Assembly (NCBI RefSeq): GCF_003846185.1
Contig: NZ_ML123034.1
Location: forward strand, 852,021 to 916,020
Length of the DNA: 64,000 bases
Source: Streptomyces sp. ADI96-02
GTDB lineage: Bacteria > Actinomycetota > Actinomycetes > Streptomycetales > Streptomycetaceae
Reading direction: 5' to 3'
Shown here: one piece after another, positions 12,907 to 25,986 of the stretch
How positions within the stretch are numbered: position 1 is the stretch's first letter
Layout of the letters: every line of letters begins with the position of its first letter
The notes under the pieces: generated by a model
The model's database searches: none
Told to the model about the DNA's origin: nothing
The model's input: only the letters and a program-made list of their open reading frames with translations
Translations under genes and position numbers: made by a program

Positions 12907-14038
12907 GCTGGCCCTCCATCAGGGATGTGAAGCGGTCGAAGAGGTACGCGGCGTCGTGCGGGCCGGCTGCCGCCTCGGGGTGGTACTGGACGCTGAAGGC
13001 CGGCCGGTCGAGCAGCCGCAGGCCCTCGACGACCTGGTCGTTCAGGCAGACGTGGGAGACCTCGGCCCGCCCGAAGGGCGTGTCGGAGATCCGGTCGAGC
13101 GGGGCGTCGACGGCGAAGCCGTGGTTGTGCGCGGTGACCTCGACCTTGCCGGTGGTGCGGTCCTGCACCGGCTGGTTGATGCCGCGGTGGCCGTACTTCA
13201 GCTTGTACGTGCCGAAGCCGAGCGCCCGGCCGAGGATCTGGTTGCCGAAGCAGATGCCGAAGAGCGGTGTGGACCGCTCCAGGACGCCCCGCATGAGGGC
13301 GACGGCGTGCTCGGCGGTCGCCGGGTCGCCGGGGCCGTTGGAGAAGAAGACGCCGTCGGGGGCGAGGGCGTACACCTCCTCCGGGGTGGCGGTGGCGGGC
13401 AGCACGTGGACCTCGATGCCGCGTTCGGCCATCCGGTGCGGGGTCATGCCCTTGATGCCGAGGTCGATCGCGGCGACGGTGAACTTCTTCGTCCCGATCG
13501 CGGGGACGACGTACGCCTCCTCGGTGGCCACCTCGGCGGAGAGGTCGGCGCCCGCCATCCGGGGCGTCTCCCGCACCCGGGCCAGCAGCGCGGCCTCGTC
13601 GGCGATCGCGCCGCCGGAGAAGATCCCGACGCGCATCGCGCCGCGCTCGCGCAGGTGGCGGGTGAGCGCGCGGGTGTCGACGCCGCTGATGCCGACGACG
13701 CCCTGGTGCTCCAGCTCCTCGTCGAGCGAGCGCTGCGCGCGCCAGTTGGAGGGCTTGCGGGCGGGGTCGCGGACGACGTAGCCGGAGACCCAGATGCGGC
13801 TGGACTCGGGGTCCTCGTCGTTCACGCCGGTGTTGCCGACGTGCGGGGCGGTCATCACGACGACCTGGCGGTGGTACGAGGGGTCGGTGAGCGTTTCCTG
13901 GTAGCCGGTCATGCCGGTGGAGAACACCGCCTCGCCGAAGGTCTCCCCCACGGCCCCGTAGGCCCGGCCGCGGAAGGCGCGGCCGTCCTCCAGGACGAGT
14001 ACGGCGGGGGCCTGGGCCCCCCGGGTGGAGATCGTCAT
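12899..14038 (-). CDS. carA: Carbamoyl-phosphate synthase small subunit
   Basis: Glutamine amidotransferase subunit that hydrolyses glutamine and channels ammonia to CarB. The 379-residue protein has the CPSase small-chain N-terminal domain followed by a class I amidotransferase domain with nucleophile Cys263 (GICFGNQ) and the His353/Glu355 pair (QYHPE). SNGPGDP is at 233-239. The ATG at 14038 gives [11 protein letters not shown] and overlaps the stop of the preceding membrane-protein gene by 4 nt. The open frame reads further upstream, but only as an antisense-type extension. Confidence 0.97.
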
Positions 14039-14613
14039 CGTGCGGTGCCTTCCGTAGTGCTGGTGAGGTGGTCGACGGCCTCGACCCAGGCCGGGTGCTC
14101 CGCCGCGCGGTCCGAGCGGAAGCCGGAGTCGATCAGCGTGCCGCCGTGCGCCCACGTGATGATCAGCAGGCCGCCCTCGGGGAGGACCTTGCCCGCGAGC
14201 GCCTTGTCGAGGCGCGCCTCGCGCAGGTCCTCGGCGGGGATGAAGAAGTCGGTCGCGCCAGGGCGGCGGACGTCCAGGCCGCGGGCGGTGAGCGTCAGCT
14301 CGGCGCGGCTGCGGGCGCCGAGGCCGTGCGCGACGATCCGGTCGAGCCACTGCCCGGCGGTGGTCGAGGCGTGGTAGCGCCCGGTCAGCGTGAGCAGCGC
14401 CGTCTCGCCGGCGAGGCCGTCGGGGGCGGCGGTGAGCTCCGGCAGGTCGGACTGGAGGCTGCCGCGCCATTTCCAGCCCTGGCGCATCAGCCAGTAGACG
14501 AGGGCGATGAAGAGCAGGAGCCCGACCACCCAGCTGATGCGGGCGGCCCAGTCCGTCACTTCCGCCGACTTCTGCTCGGCGGCCAGTTGGTGCAGGGGGG
14601 TCAGTGTTCTCAC
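14035..14613 (-). CDS. Conserved membrane-anchored protein encoded inside the pyr operon
   Basis: A 192-residue protein of unknown function. One transmembrane helix at about 26-44 is followed by a soluble domain of ~145 residues, predicted cytoplasmic by the positive residues after the helix (RQGWKWR). The domain resembles a pleckstrin-homology-like beta fold in its pattern ([25 protein letters not shown]), but I cannot confirm this. It is embedded between pyrC and carA with 4-nt overlaps on both sides, so it must be cotranscribed and probably translationally coupled. I infer a link to pyrimidine metabolism or to positioning of the operon's enzymes only from context. Confidence 0.85.
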   Translation of the reverse strand: MRTLTPLHQLAAEQKSAEVTDWAARISWVVGLLLFIALVYWLMRQGWKWRGSLQSDLPELTAAPDGLAGETALLTLTGRYHASTTAGQWLDRIVAHGLGARSRAELTLTARGLDVRRPGATDFFIPAEDLREARLDKALAGKVLPEGGLLIITWAHGGTLIDSGFRSDRAAEHPAWVEAVDHLTSTTEGTAR

Positions 14614-15896
14614 GCGAGCTTCCCGTCGACGACCGTGGCACGGCCCCGCAGGAAGGTATGGGTGACGCGGCCCGGCAGCTCACGGCCCTCGTAGGGGGTG
14701 TTGCGGCTGCGGGACGCGAAGCCCGCGGGGTCCACGGCTCCACGGTATGCCGGATCGACCAGAGTGAGGTTGGCGGGCTCACCCGGCGAGACGGGACGGC
14801 CGTGTCCTTCGAGACGGCCGATGGCCGCGGGGCGGAAGGACATGCGGTCGGCGACGCCCGCCCAGTCGATCAGACCGGTGTCCACCATCGTCTGCTGGAC
14901 CACCGAGAGGGCGGTCTCCAGGCCCACCATGCCCATGGCGGCGGCGGCCCACTCGCAGTCCTTGTCCTCGTGCGGGTGCGGGGCGTGGTCGGTGGCGACG
15001 CAGTCGATCGTGCCGTCGGCGAGCGCTTCGCGCAGCGCCAGGACGTCGGCCTCGGTGCGCAGCGGCGGGTTCACCTTGTAGACCGGGTTGTAGGAGCGGA
15101 CCAGTTCGTCGGTGAGGAGCAGGTGGTGCGGGGTGACCTCGGCGGTGACGTTCCACCCCTTGGACTTGGCCCAGCGCACGATCTCCACGGATCCGGCGGT
15201 GGAGAGGTGGCAGACGTGGAGGCGGGAGCCGACGTGGGCGGCGAGCAGCACGTCGCGGGCGATGATCGACTCCTCGGCGACGGCGGGCCAGCCGCCGAGT
15301 CCGAGTTCGGCGGAGACGACGCCCTCGTTCATCTGGGCGCCCTCGGTGAGGCGGGGCTCCTGGGCGTGCTGCGCGACGACGCCGTCGAACGCCTTCACGT
15401 ACTCCAGGGCGCGGCGCATGATCACCGCGTCGTCCACGCACTTGCCGTCGTCGGAGAAGATCTTCACTGCGGCGGCCGAGTCGTGCATCGCGCCGAGTTC
15501 GGCGAGCTGGCGGCCCTCCAGGCCGACGGTGACCGCGCCGACGGGCTGCACGTCGCAGTAGCCGGACTCCCTGCCCAGCCGCCAGACCTGCTCGACGACG
15601 CCGGCGGTGTCGGCGACGGGGAAGGTGTTGGCCATGGCGTGGACGGCGGTGAAGCCGCCCGCCGCGGCGGCGCGGGTGCCGGTGAGGACGGTCTCGGAGT
15701 CCTCGCGGCCGGGCTCGCGCAGATGGGTGTGGAGGTCGACGAGGCCGGGCAGCAGCACCTGGCCGGCCGCCTCGATCACGGTGGCGTCCGGGGCGTCGAG
15801 GGAGGCGGCGACCTCGGCGACGGTCTCGCCGTCGATCAGTACGTCACCCGGCTCGCCGCCGAGGATCCTCGCACCGTGGATCAGGATCTTGCTCAT
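14610..15896 (-). CDS. pyrC: Dihydroorotase
   Basis: Cyclises carbamoyl aspartate to dihydroorotate. The 428-residue length and long C-terminal region fit the class I, amidohydrolase-superfamily form. Metal-binding motifs are [10 protein letters not shown] (54-63; His56, His58), later His residues in AQHAQE and CHLSTAG, and the catalytic Asp in ATDHAPH. The ATG at 15896 starts [11 protein letters not shown], 2 nt after the pyrB stop. Its own stop overlaps the downstream gene by 4 nt. Confidence 0.97.
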   Translation of the reverse strand: MSKILIHGARILGGEPGDVLIDGETVAEVAASLDAPDATVIEAAGQVLLPGLVDLHTHLREPGREDSETVLTGTRAAAAGGFTAVHAMANTFPVADTAGVVEQVWRLGRESGYCDVQPVGAVTVGLEGRQLAELGAMHDSAAAVKIFSDDGKCVDDAVIMRRALEYVKAFDGVVAQHAQEPRLTEGAQMNEGVVSAELGLGGWPAVAEESIIARDVLLAAHVGSRLHVCHLSTAGSVEIVRWAKSKGWNVTAEVTPHHLLLTDELVRSYNPVYKVNPPLRTEADVLALREALADGTIDCVATDHAPHPHEDKDCEWAAAAMGMVGLETALSVVQQTMVDTGLIDWAGVADRMSFRPAAIGRLEGHGRPVSPGEPANLTLVDPAYRGAVDPAGFASRSRNTPYEGRELPGRVTHTFLRGRATVVDGKLA

Positions 15897-15898
15897 GG

Positions 15899-16885
15899 TT
15901 ACTTGGTCTCCTCGGTACGGGCGGGGGCGGCGGACAGGGCGGTGTCGGAGCCGCCGAGCAGGAGGTAGAGGACGGCCATGCGGATGGAGACGCCGTTGGC
16001 GACCTGCTCGACGACCGTGCAGCGGTCGGAGTCGGCGACCTCGGCGGTGATCTCCATGCCGCGGACCATCGGGCCGGGGTGCATCACGACGGCGTGCTCG
16101 GGCATCTTCGCCATCCGCTCGCCGTTCAGGCCGTAGCGGCGCGAGTACTCGCGCTCGGTGGGGAAGTACGCGGCGTTCATCCGCTCGCGCTGCACCCGCA
16201 GCATCATGACCGCGTCGGAGGCGGCCAGGACGTCGTCCAGGCGGTAGCTGACGTCGCAGGGCCACCGCTCGACGCCCACGGGCACCAGGGTCGGCGGCGC
16301 GACCAGGGTGACGTGCGCGCCCAGCGTGGTCAGCAGGTGGACGTTGGAGCGGGCGACCCGGCTGTGCAGGATGTCGCCGACGATGGTGATGCGGCGGCCT
16401 TCCAGGTCCCGGCCGAGGCCGGCCTCCGCGCCGACCAGCCGGCGCCGCATGGTGAAAGCGTCCAGGAGGGCCTGTGTGGGGTGCTCGTGGGTGCCGTCGC
16501 CGGCGTTGACCACGGCCCCGTCGATCCAGCCGGAGGTGGCGAGGCGGTAGGGCGCTCCGGAGGCGCCGTGCCGGATGACGACGGCGTCGGCGCCCATCGC
16601 CTCCAGCGTCAGCGCGGTGTCCTTCAGGGACTCGCCCTTGGAGACGGAGGAGCCCTTGGCGGAGAAGTTGATGACGTCGGCGGAGAGCCGCTTGGCGGCG
16701 GCCTCGAAGGAGATGCGGGTCCGGGTCGAGTCCTCGAAGAAGAGGTTGACGACGGTCCGGCCGCGCAGGGTCGGGAGCTTCTTGATCGGCCGGTCCGCGA
16801 CCCGGGCCATCTCCTCGGCGGTGTCGAGGATCAGGACGGCGTCGTCGCGGGTGAGGTCGGCGGCCGAGATGAGGTGACGCTTCAT
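15899..16885 (-). CDS. pyrB: Aspartate carbamoyltransferase catalytic subunit
   Basis: Condenses carbamoyl phosphate with aspartate. The carbamoyl-phosphate loop [13 protein letters not shown] occupies 49-61 and the 328-residue length is typical. The ATG at 16885 gives [11 protein letters not shown], the family start, with GGAG upstream. An ATG 13 codons earlier has no ribosome binding site. No regulatory subunit gene (pyrI) is present, as expected in actinobacteria. It is the second gene of the operon, 102 nt after pyrR. Confidence 0.97.
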   Translation of the reverse strand: MKRHLISAADLTRDDAVLILDTAEEMARVADRPIKKLPTLRGRTVVNLFFEDSTRTRISFEAAAKRLSADVINFSAKGSSVSKGESLKDTALTLEAMGADAVVIRHGASGAPYRLATSGWIDGAVVNAGDGTHEHPTQALLDAFTMRRRLVGAEAGLGRDLEGRRITIVGDILHSRVARSNVHLLTTLGAHVTLVAPPTLVPVGVERWPCDVSYRLDDVLAASDAVMMLRVQRERMNAAYFPTEREYSRRYGLNGERMAKMPEHAVVMHPGPMVRGMEITAEVADSDRCTVVEQVANGVSIRMAVLYLLLGGSDTALSAAPARTEETK

Positions 16886-16987
16886 CTGGGGGTTCTCCGG
16901 GTGGCTGGAGGGTGTTTCCGGCATGCGGGCGCGCGGGAGCGGCCGTACCGCCCGCGGTGCGCGGGGAGTTGTACGGAAGGGCTCGGG

Positions 16988-17572
16988 CTACCGTGCGCCG
17001 GGCGGGGCGGCCTGCTGGACGCCGAGCAGCACGGCGTCGCGGCCGTCCTCCTCCGCGAGCTGGACCTTGACCGTCTCCCGCAGCGAGGTGGGGAGGTTCT
17101 TGCCGACGTAGTCGGCGCGGATCGGGAGCTCCCGGTGGCCGCGGTCGACGAGGACCGCGAGCTGCACCGCGCGCGGGCGGCCGATGTCGCCGAGGGCGTC
17201 GAGTGCGGCGCGGATCGTGCGGCCGGAGAAGAGCACGTCGTCGACCAGGACGACCAGGCTGCCCTCGATCCCCTCGCCGGGGATGTCGGTGCGCGCCAGC
17301 GTGCGCGCCGGGCGCAGCCGCAGGTCGTCGCGGTACATGGTGATGTCCAGCGATCCGACCGGCGTCTTCCGGCCGGTGATCTCCTGGAGTTTGCCGGCGA
17401 GCCGACGGGCGAGGAAGACGCCTCGCGTCGGGATGCCGAGCAGCACCACGTCGTCGGCGCCCTTGGCGCGTTCGACGATCTCGTGGGCGATACGGGTCAG
17501 CACACGGGCGATGTCGGGGGCCTCGAGAACGGGGCGCGCCGCGTTGCCGGTGTGGTCGTGCTGTGCGTCCAT
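16988..17572 (-). CDS. pyrR: Bifunctional pyr operon regulator / uracil phosphoribosyltransferase
   Basis: PyrR binds pyr mRNA when UMP/UTP is high and usually has some uracil phosphoribosyltransferase activity. The 194-residue protein has the PRPP-binding loop [14 protein letters not shown] (107-120) and the basic stretch around LGIPTRG (45-51), typical of the family. It is first in the operon. Its mRNA leader contains a PyrR-binding-loop consensus hairpin whose 3' arm overlaps the Shine-Dalgarno sequence (separate entry), which points to autogenous translational repression. It is divergent from bldD. Confidence 0.97.
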   Translation of the reverse strand: MDAQHDHTGNAARPVLEAPDIARVLTRIAHEIVERAKGADDVVLLGIPTRGVFLARRLAGKLQEITGRKTPVGSLDITMYRDDLRLRPARTLARTDIPGEGIEGSLVVLVDDVLFSGRTIRAALDALGDIGRPRAVQLAVLVDRGHRELPIRADYVGKNLPTSLRETVKVQLAEEDGRDAVLLGVQQAAPPGAR

Positions 17573-17582
17573 AAGAAACGGA

Positions 17583-17617
17583 CCTCCTTCTCCGCCTCAC
17601 TGGACGGACGTTAAAGG
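17583..17617 (-). promoter_or_regulatory. PyrR-binding RNA hairpin overlapping the pyrR Shine-Dalgarno
   Basis: Minus-strand order: CCTT (17617-17614), six unpaired bases, CCG (17607-17605), loop TCCAGTGAGG (17604-17595), CGG (17594-17592), AG, AAGG (17589-17586). The loop with its flanks matches the PyrR recognition consensus ARUCCNGNGAGGYU at all but the outermost positions, and the 5'-side bulge is typical. The 3' AAGG arm is part of AAGGAGG, the pyrR Shine-Dalgarno (17583-17589). PyrR binding would therefore block initiation, as reported for Mycobacterium smegmatis. Confidence 0.75.
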
Positions 17618-17703
17618 ACGTCGAAATTGCGTCATCCACGTTACCAGGGCTTGCGCGAGGCCCTGGCCCCACCCCCGGGAGGTGCCGGTGCGGACCCTTC
17701 GGC

Positions 17704-17733
17704 TTGACGCAGCCAAGTAACGCTGCGTAACCT
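17704..17733 (+). promoter_or_regulatory. Probable bldD promoter
   Basis: TTGACG (17704-17709) and TAACCT (17728-17733) are separated by 18 nt, a good match to a vegetative sigma (HrdB-type) promoter. Transcription would start near 17740, about 54 nt before bldD. Confidence 0.65.
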
Positions 17734-17746
17734 CACAGTGAGTTAC
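17727..17746. promoter_or_regulatory. BldD operator in the bldD promoter
   Basis: Near-perfect palindrome GTAACCTCACAGTGAGTTAC containing the TCAC...GTGA core recognised by BldD. It overlaps the -10 element and predicted start site, consistent with the known autorepression of bldD in Streptomyces. Confidence 0.75.
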
Positions 17747-17793
17747 CAGCCACGCGGCGGAGCCGCACACTGTTCCAGCGTCCGGGGAGCCTT

Positions 17794-18294
17794 ATGTCCA
17801 GCGAATACGCAAAACAGCTCGGGGCCAAACTCCGTGCCATCCGCACCCAGCAGGGCCTCTCCCTCCACGGCGTGGAGGAGAAGTCGCAGGGTCGCTGGAA
17901 GGCCGTCGTGGTCGGTTCGTACGAGCGCGGCGACCGCGCCGTGACCGTGCAGCGCCTGGCCGAGCTGGCGGATTTCTACGGGGTTCCGGTGCAGGAGCTG
18001 CTGCCGGGCACGACGCCGGGCGGAGCCGCCGAGCCGCCGCCGAAGCTCGTCCTGGACCTGGAGCGCCTGGCCCACGTCCCGCCGGAGAAGGCCGGTCCGC
18101 TCCAGCGCTACGCGGCGACGATCCAGAGCCAGCGCGGTGACTACAACGGCAAGGTGCTCTCGATCCGCCAGGACGACCTGCGCACCCTGGCCGTGATCTA
18201 CGACCAGTCGCCGTCCGTGCTCACGGAGCAGCTGATCAGCTGGGGCGTGCTGGACGCCGACGCGCGTCGCGCGGTCGCGCACGACGAGAGCTGA
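17794..18294 (+). CDS. bldD: Developmental transcriptional regulator BldD
   Basis: Master repressor of Streptomyces sporulation genes, active as a dimer held together by tetrameric cyclic di-GMP. The 166-residue protein has an N-terminal XRE-type helix-turn-helix (about 8-68) and a C-terminal effector domain. The c-di-GMP signature is intact: R114-G115-D116, eight residues, then R125-Q126-D127-D128. The linker 71-83 is Gly/Pro-rich. GGGGAG lies 4 nt before the ATG. It is transcribed divergently from the pyr operon and followed by two terminators. Function is certain at the family level. Confidence 0.99.
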   Translation: MSSEYAKQLGAKLRAIRTQQGLSLHGVEEKSQGRWKAVVVGSYERGDRAVTVQRLAELADFYGVPVQELLPGTTPGGAAEPPPKLVLDLERLAHVPPEKAGPLQRYAATIQSQRGDYNGKVLSIRQDDLRTLAVIYDQSPSVLTEQLISWGVLDADARRAVAHDES

Positions 18295-18360
18295 GCGAGT
18301 CGGGCCGAGCGAGGCGGGAGCCGAGCCGGCGGGGCTCCGCCCCGCGAGCAGAAACGTGCC

Positions 18361-18400
18361 GCCGGGCCGGCGGGATCCCATCGGGTCCCGCCGGCCCGGC
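18361..18400 (+). terminator. bldD terminator hairpin
   Basis: A 40-nt sequence folding on itself: GCCGGGCCGGCGGGA pairs with the matching arm ending at 18400, with one T-T mismatch and a tiny loop. It lies 67 nt after the bldD stop. Confidence 0.75.
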
Positions 18401-18459
18401 GTCGTCGTTCGCCGGCCGGCCGCCGCCGCCCGGCGTCACCCGAATGGGTGCATGACGCC

Positions 18460-18492
18460 GAAGGGCCCACGGTCGGCGACCGTGGGCCCTTC
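18460..18492. terminator. Bidirectional terminator between bldD and nusB
   Basis: A 15-bp perfect stem (18460-18474 with 18478-18492) with loop GGC; the flanking ACGCC/GGCGT extends it. It lies between the converging bldD and nusB genes. Confidence 0.8.
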
Positions 18493-18520
18493 GTGGCGTG
18501 CGCGGGCCACACCGGCGGGT

Positions 18521-18958
18521 CTACTGCTCCTGCTCCCGGCGGAGGTTCGGCTTGAGGTCCTTGAACCGGGCCAGCATGCCGTTCACGAAGGACGGGGAGT
18601 CGTCCGTGGAGAACTCCTTGGCCAGCTGGACCGCCTCGTCGATCACCACGGCGTCCGGGGTCTCGTCCATCCAGATCAGCTCGTACGCGCCGAGCCGGAT
18701 GATGCTCCGGTCGACGACCGGCATGCGGTCGATCTCCCAGTCCACGGCGTAGGTGACGATGAGGTCGTCGATCCGGTCCGCGTAGCGCGCGTACCCCTCG
18801 ACGAGCTCCATCGTGAATTCGCCGACCGGCGGCTGACGGTCGTCGGTCCGCGAGTGCCGAACCCAGTCCGCGAGGACGCTCTGCACGGACTCACCGCGCT
18901 GGTCGGCCTCGAAGAGAATCTGGAAGGCGCGCTTGCGGGCCTTGTTCCGGGCAGCCAC
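18521..18958 (-). CDS. nusB: Transcription antitermination factor NusB
   Basis: All-helical RNA-binding protein that, with NusE (S10), assembles on boxA RNA for rRNA antitermination. The 145-residue length is typical. Family segments include RKRAFQILFEAD (8-19) and the C-terminal ...VIDEAVQLAKEFSTDDSPSFVNG. The start is GTG. It is 2 nt downstream of efp on the same strand, the conserved pepQ-efp-nusB order, and ends at a strong terminator. Confidence 0.97.
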   Translation of the reverse strand: MAARNKARKRAFQILFEADQRGESVQSVLADWVRHSRTDDRQPPVGEFTMELVEGYARYADRIDDLIVTYAVDWEIDRMPVVDRSIIRLGAYELIWMDETPDAVVIDEAVQLAKEFSTDDSPSFVNGMLARFKDLKPNLRREQEQ

Positions 18959-18960
18959 GG

Positions 18961-19527
18961 TTAGCTGTTCACCCGGCCGAGGTAGTCGCCCGAGCGGGTG
19001 TCGACCTTGATCTTCTCGCCCGTGCTGATGAAGAGCGGCACGCCGATCTCGTAACCGGTCTCCAGGGTGGCGGGCTTGGTGCCGCCGGTGGAGCGGTCGC
19101 CCTGGACGCCCGGGTCGGTGTGCTGGATCGTCAGCTCGACGGCGGCGGGCAGCTCGACGTAGAGCACCTCGCCCTCGTGCTGGGCGACGGAGGCGGTGAA
19201 GCCCTCGATCAGGAAGTTGGCGGCGTCGCCGACGGCCTTGCGGTCGACCATGAGCTGGTCGTAGGTGTCCATGTCCATGAAGACGAAGTACTCGCCGTCC
19301 ATGTACGAGAACTGCATGTCCCGGCGGTCAATGGTGGCCGTATCGACCTTCACACCGGCGTTGAACGTCTTGTCGACGACCTTGCCGGAGAGCACGTTCT
19401 TGAGCTTGGTGCGCACGAAGGCGGGGCCCTTGCCGGGCTTGACGTGCTGGAACTCGACGACGGACCAGAGCTGGCCTCCGTCGAGCTTGAGCACCAGGCC
19501 GTTCTTGAGGTCGTTCGTGGAAGCCAC
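18961..19527 (-). CDS. efp: Elongation factor P
   Basis: Relieves ribosome stalling at polyproline stretches, binding between the P and E sites. The 188-residue protein has three beta-barrel domains. The tip of domain I reads [10 protein letters not shown] (about 29-38), with a lysine in the loop; no EpmA or EpmB modification gene is visible here. The C-terminal [13 protein letters not shown] is typical. It is the middle gene of pepQ-efp-nusB. Confidence 0.98.
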   Translation of the reverse strand: MASTNDLKNGLVLKLDGGQLWSVVEFQHVKPGKGPAFVRTKLKNVLSGKVVDKTFNAGVKVDTATIDRRDMQFSYMDGEYFVFMDMDTYDQLMVDRKAVGDAANFLIEGFTASVAQHEGEVLYVELPAAVELTIQHTDPGVQGDRSTGGTKPATLETGYEIGVPLFISTGEKIKVDTRSGDYLGRVNS

Positions 19528-19577
19528 GGTTGCGGAATCTCCTGGACTGAAGCTGGTGGAACGACCGAGGACGCGCG

Positions 19578-20684
19578 CTAGAGCGCGAGCAGCTCCTTGG
19601 TCGTCATGGTGAGTAGCTCGGGTCCGCCGTCCGCCTCGGGGCGCACGACGAGCGTGTCATCGATCCGGACACCGCCCCGGCCCGGGAGGTGGACCCCCGG
19701 TTCGACGGTGACCGGCACACAAGCGTCCAGTTTACCCATGGCCGTCGGCGCCAATTGCGGGTCCTCCTCGATTTCCAGCCCCACACCGTGCCCGGTGCGC
19801 GACGGGAGACCTTCCCCGTACCCCGCGGACTCCAGCGGATGCCGGGCCGCGCGGTCCACCTCCCGGTAGGCGGCGCCCGGTGCCAGCGCCTCCCGGCCGG
19901 CTCGCTGAGCGGCGAAAACGAGGTCGTAGAGCTCGATCTGCCAGTCGGCGGGAGCGGTGCCGATGACGAAGGTCCGGCCGATCTCGCAGCGGTAGCCGTG
20001 GTAGCTCGCACCGAGGCGGACGGAGAGGAAATCGCCCTCCTCCACCCTGCGGTCGGAGGGCAGGTGGCCGCCCTGGCCGGAGTTGGGGCCGGTGGCGACG
20101 GAGGTGGCGAAGGCGGGGCCGTCGGCTCCGTGGTCGACCAGGCGGCGCTCCAGTTCCAGTGCCAGGTGGCGCTCGGTACGGCCGACCAGGATCGATTCGA
20201 GGAGTTCGGCGAGCGCCTGGTCGGTGATCTCGGCGGCGATCCGCAGGCAGGCGATCTCCTCCTCGTCCTTGACGATCCGCTGCTGCTCCACCGTGAAGCC
20301 GATGTCGCCCATCCGCAGCCCCGGAGCGGCCTGCCTCATGGCCCGGTGCCGGGCCACGGTCAGGTCGTGCTCCTCCACCGCGAGCGAGTCGGCCCCCGCC
20401 GCGCGGGCCAGATCGGCGGCGGCCACCACCGGATCCCCGTCGACGGCGGGCAGCAGGACGATCCGGAGCGCGTCGTCGGGCCGTCCGTGGGCGGCCTCGC
20501 CGGTCGGGACGCGGGGGCAGAGCAGGACGTCCTCGCCGGGGCCGAGCAGCAGCACGGAGCCGGGAGGCGCCCCGCCCGCGAGATAGCGGACGTTGGCGGG
20601 GCGGGAGACCAGGGCCGCCGCGGACCCCGCGGCGGCGCACCGGTCGCGGAGCGACCCGCGTCGGACGGCGTACACCTCTGACAT
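19578..20684 (-). CDS. pepQ: M24-family aminopeptidase P / Xaa-Pro dipeptidase homologue with degenerate metal site
   Basis: The 368-residue protein has the creatinase-like N-terminal domain and the pita-bread peptidase fold, and sits in the usual pepQ place upstream of efp. The five metal ligands of active enzymes are only partly kept. The first Asp position is Arg223 ([11 protein letters not shown]), the second Asp is Glu234 (YRCEIGRT), His299 (TGHGVGLE) and Glu328 (VTVEPG) are present, and the last Glu is Asp342 (GVRIDDT). The substrate-side His207 is present. Because Arg cannot bind the metal pair, I doubt normal peptidase activity. A non-catalytic or altered function is inference; the fold assignment is secure. 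Confidence 0.85.
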   Translation of the reverse strand: MSEVYAVRRGSLRDRCAAAGSAAALVSRPANVRYLAGGAPPGSVLLLGPGEDVLLCPRVPTGEAAHGRPDDALRIVLLPAVDGDPVVAAADLARAAGADSLAVEEHDLTVARHRAMRQAAPGLRMGDIGFTVEQQRIVKDEEEIACLRIAAEITDQALAELLESILVGRTERHLALELERRLVDHGADGPAFATSVATGPNSGQGGHLPSDRRVEEGDFLSVRLGASYHGYRCEIGRTFVIGTAPADWQIELYDLVFAAQRAGREALAPGAAYREVDRAARHPLESAGYGEGLPSRTGHGVGLEIEEDPQLAPTAMGKLDACVPVTVEPGVHLPGRGGVRIDDTLVVRPEADGGPELLTMTTKELLAL

Positions 20685-20756
20685 GGTTCGAGCGTACGAT
20701 CGACCGCCGCCGACCGCCCGGCCTGCGCAGCCGACCGGGGGGCGGGCGTGAGGGCC

Positions 20757-21605
20757 CTACCAGGCGGGCGGACTGGCGATGGAGCGGGCGAGCACGTCGT
20801 CCAGCACGCGGGCCGTGGTCTCGACGTCGTAGGTGGAGTTGTCGATGATCGGCAGCCCCGAGCCGTACCAGCCGGCCATCCGGCCGTGGATGCGGGCGAC
20901 CTCCTCGTCGGAGAGCCTGCGGTTGCCGCTGCGGGCGGCGTTGCGCTCCAGGACGACCTCCAGGCCGGGCAGCAGGACGACGGGCAGCAGCCCCGGCCCG
21001 ACGTGGCGCTTCCAGCCGCCGAGGCCGACGACCGGGCGGTCGGGGAAGACGGCGTCGTCGAGGATGCAGGAGATGCCGTTGGCGAGGAAGTTGCGGGCGG
21101 CGAAGCCGCAGGTGCGGCGGGCCAGGCGGTACTGGGCCTCGGAGTGGTCGTTCCAGCCGGCCTGCGGATCGGCGAAGCCGGCCCGGACCCATTCGCGGAC
21201 GTCGTCGAGGGAGACGTGGGCGGTGGGCACCCGGCGGCGGGCCGCCCACAGCTTGGCCACGGTGGTCTTGCCCGCGCCGGCGGGGCCGATCAGCAGCACG
21301 GCGAGCGTCGCGCCGCCGGTGCCGGCCTCGGCGGGCGGAGCGGGCAGCGGCACGGGCCCGCCGGGCGGCAGGGGCACGTGCCCGGTGCCCTCGCGGCCGG
21401 CTGGGGCCGGAGGCTGCTGCGGTGCGGCGGCGCTCCACCCCTGGTGCGGGGCGTGGCCGGGGTGCGGGGCCGGGGGCGGCGGAGGTATCGGGGGCGGTCC
21501 CGGCGGCCCGGGGTGGCCGGGGTGCTGGGCCTGGTGCGGCCGGCCGACGGGCCCGAAGCCGGGTCCGTGGGGCGGCGGCAGCGGCGCCCCCGCTGCGTGC
21601 TGCAT
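20757..21605 (-). CDS. P-loop kinase-like protein with proline-rich N-terminus
   Basis: A 282-residue protein. Residues 1-95 are a Pro/His/Gly-rich low-complexity region. Residues 100-282 form an AAA/zeta-toxin-like or small-molecule kinase-like P-loop domain with Walker A GPAGAGKTT (107-115), a following DD pair (VSLDDVREW) and ILDDAVF as a probable Walker B. The actual substrate is unknown. It lies between aroQ and pepQ on the same strand, where mycobacteria also have an extra gene of a different family. A lone toxin role is unlikely because there is no adjacent antitoxin. Confidence 0.8.
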   Translation of the reverse strand: MQHAAGAPLPPPHGPGFGPVGRPHQAQHPGHPGPPGPPPIPPPPPAPHPGHAPHQGWSAAAPQQPPAPAGREGTGHVPLPPGGPVPLPAPPAEAGTGGATLAVLLIGPAGAGKTTVAKLWAARRRVPTAHVSLDDVREWVRAGFADPQAGWNDHSEAQYRLARRTCGFAARNFLANGISCILDDAVFPDRPVVGLGGWKRHVGPGLLPVVLLPGLEVVLERNAARSGNRRLSDEEVARIHGRMAGWYGSGLPIIDNSTYDVETTARVLDDVLARSIASPPAW

Positions 21606-21687
21606 CCGGTGCCACTCCGTCTCGTACTGACGCTGATGGGACGGCCACCGTACCGCCCCGGGCCGCCACGGGGTGAACGGCCCGGGA

Positions 21688-21706
21688 GGTGCGGCGGCGC
21701 CGCACC
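21688..21706 (-). terminator. aroQ terminator hairpin
   Basis: GGTGCGGC / GCCGCACC with a GGC loop, 23 nt after the aroQ stop. A second inverted repeat CCCGCCG / CGGCGGG (21705-21727) lies immediately next to it. Confidence 0.55.
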
Positions 21707-21729
21707 CGCCGCGGGGCGGGCGGCGGGTG

Positions 21730-25982
<4,253 letters not shown>

Positions 25983-25986
<4 letters not shown>

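Noticed and set aside
14610..17672. Fusion-like 1020-codon frame ending in pyrC
   Set aside because: Only the last 428 codons are PyrC; the rest is a shadow of pyrB and pyrR. The pyrC ATG follows the pyrB stop by 2 nt.
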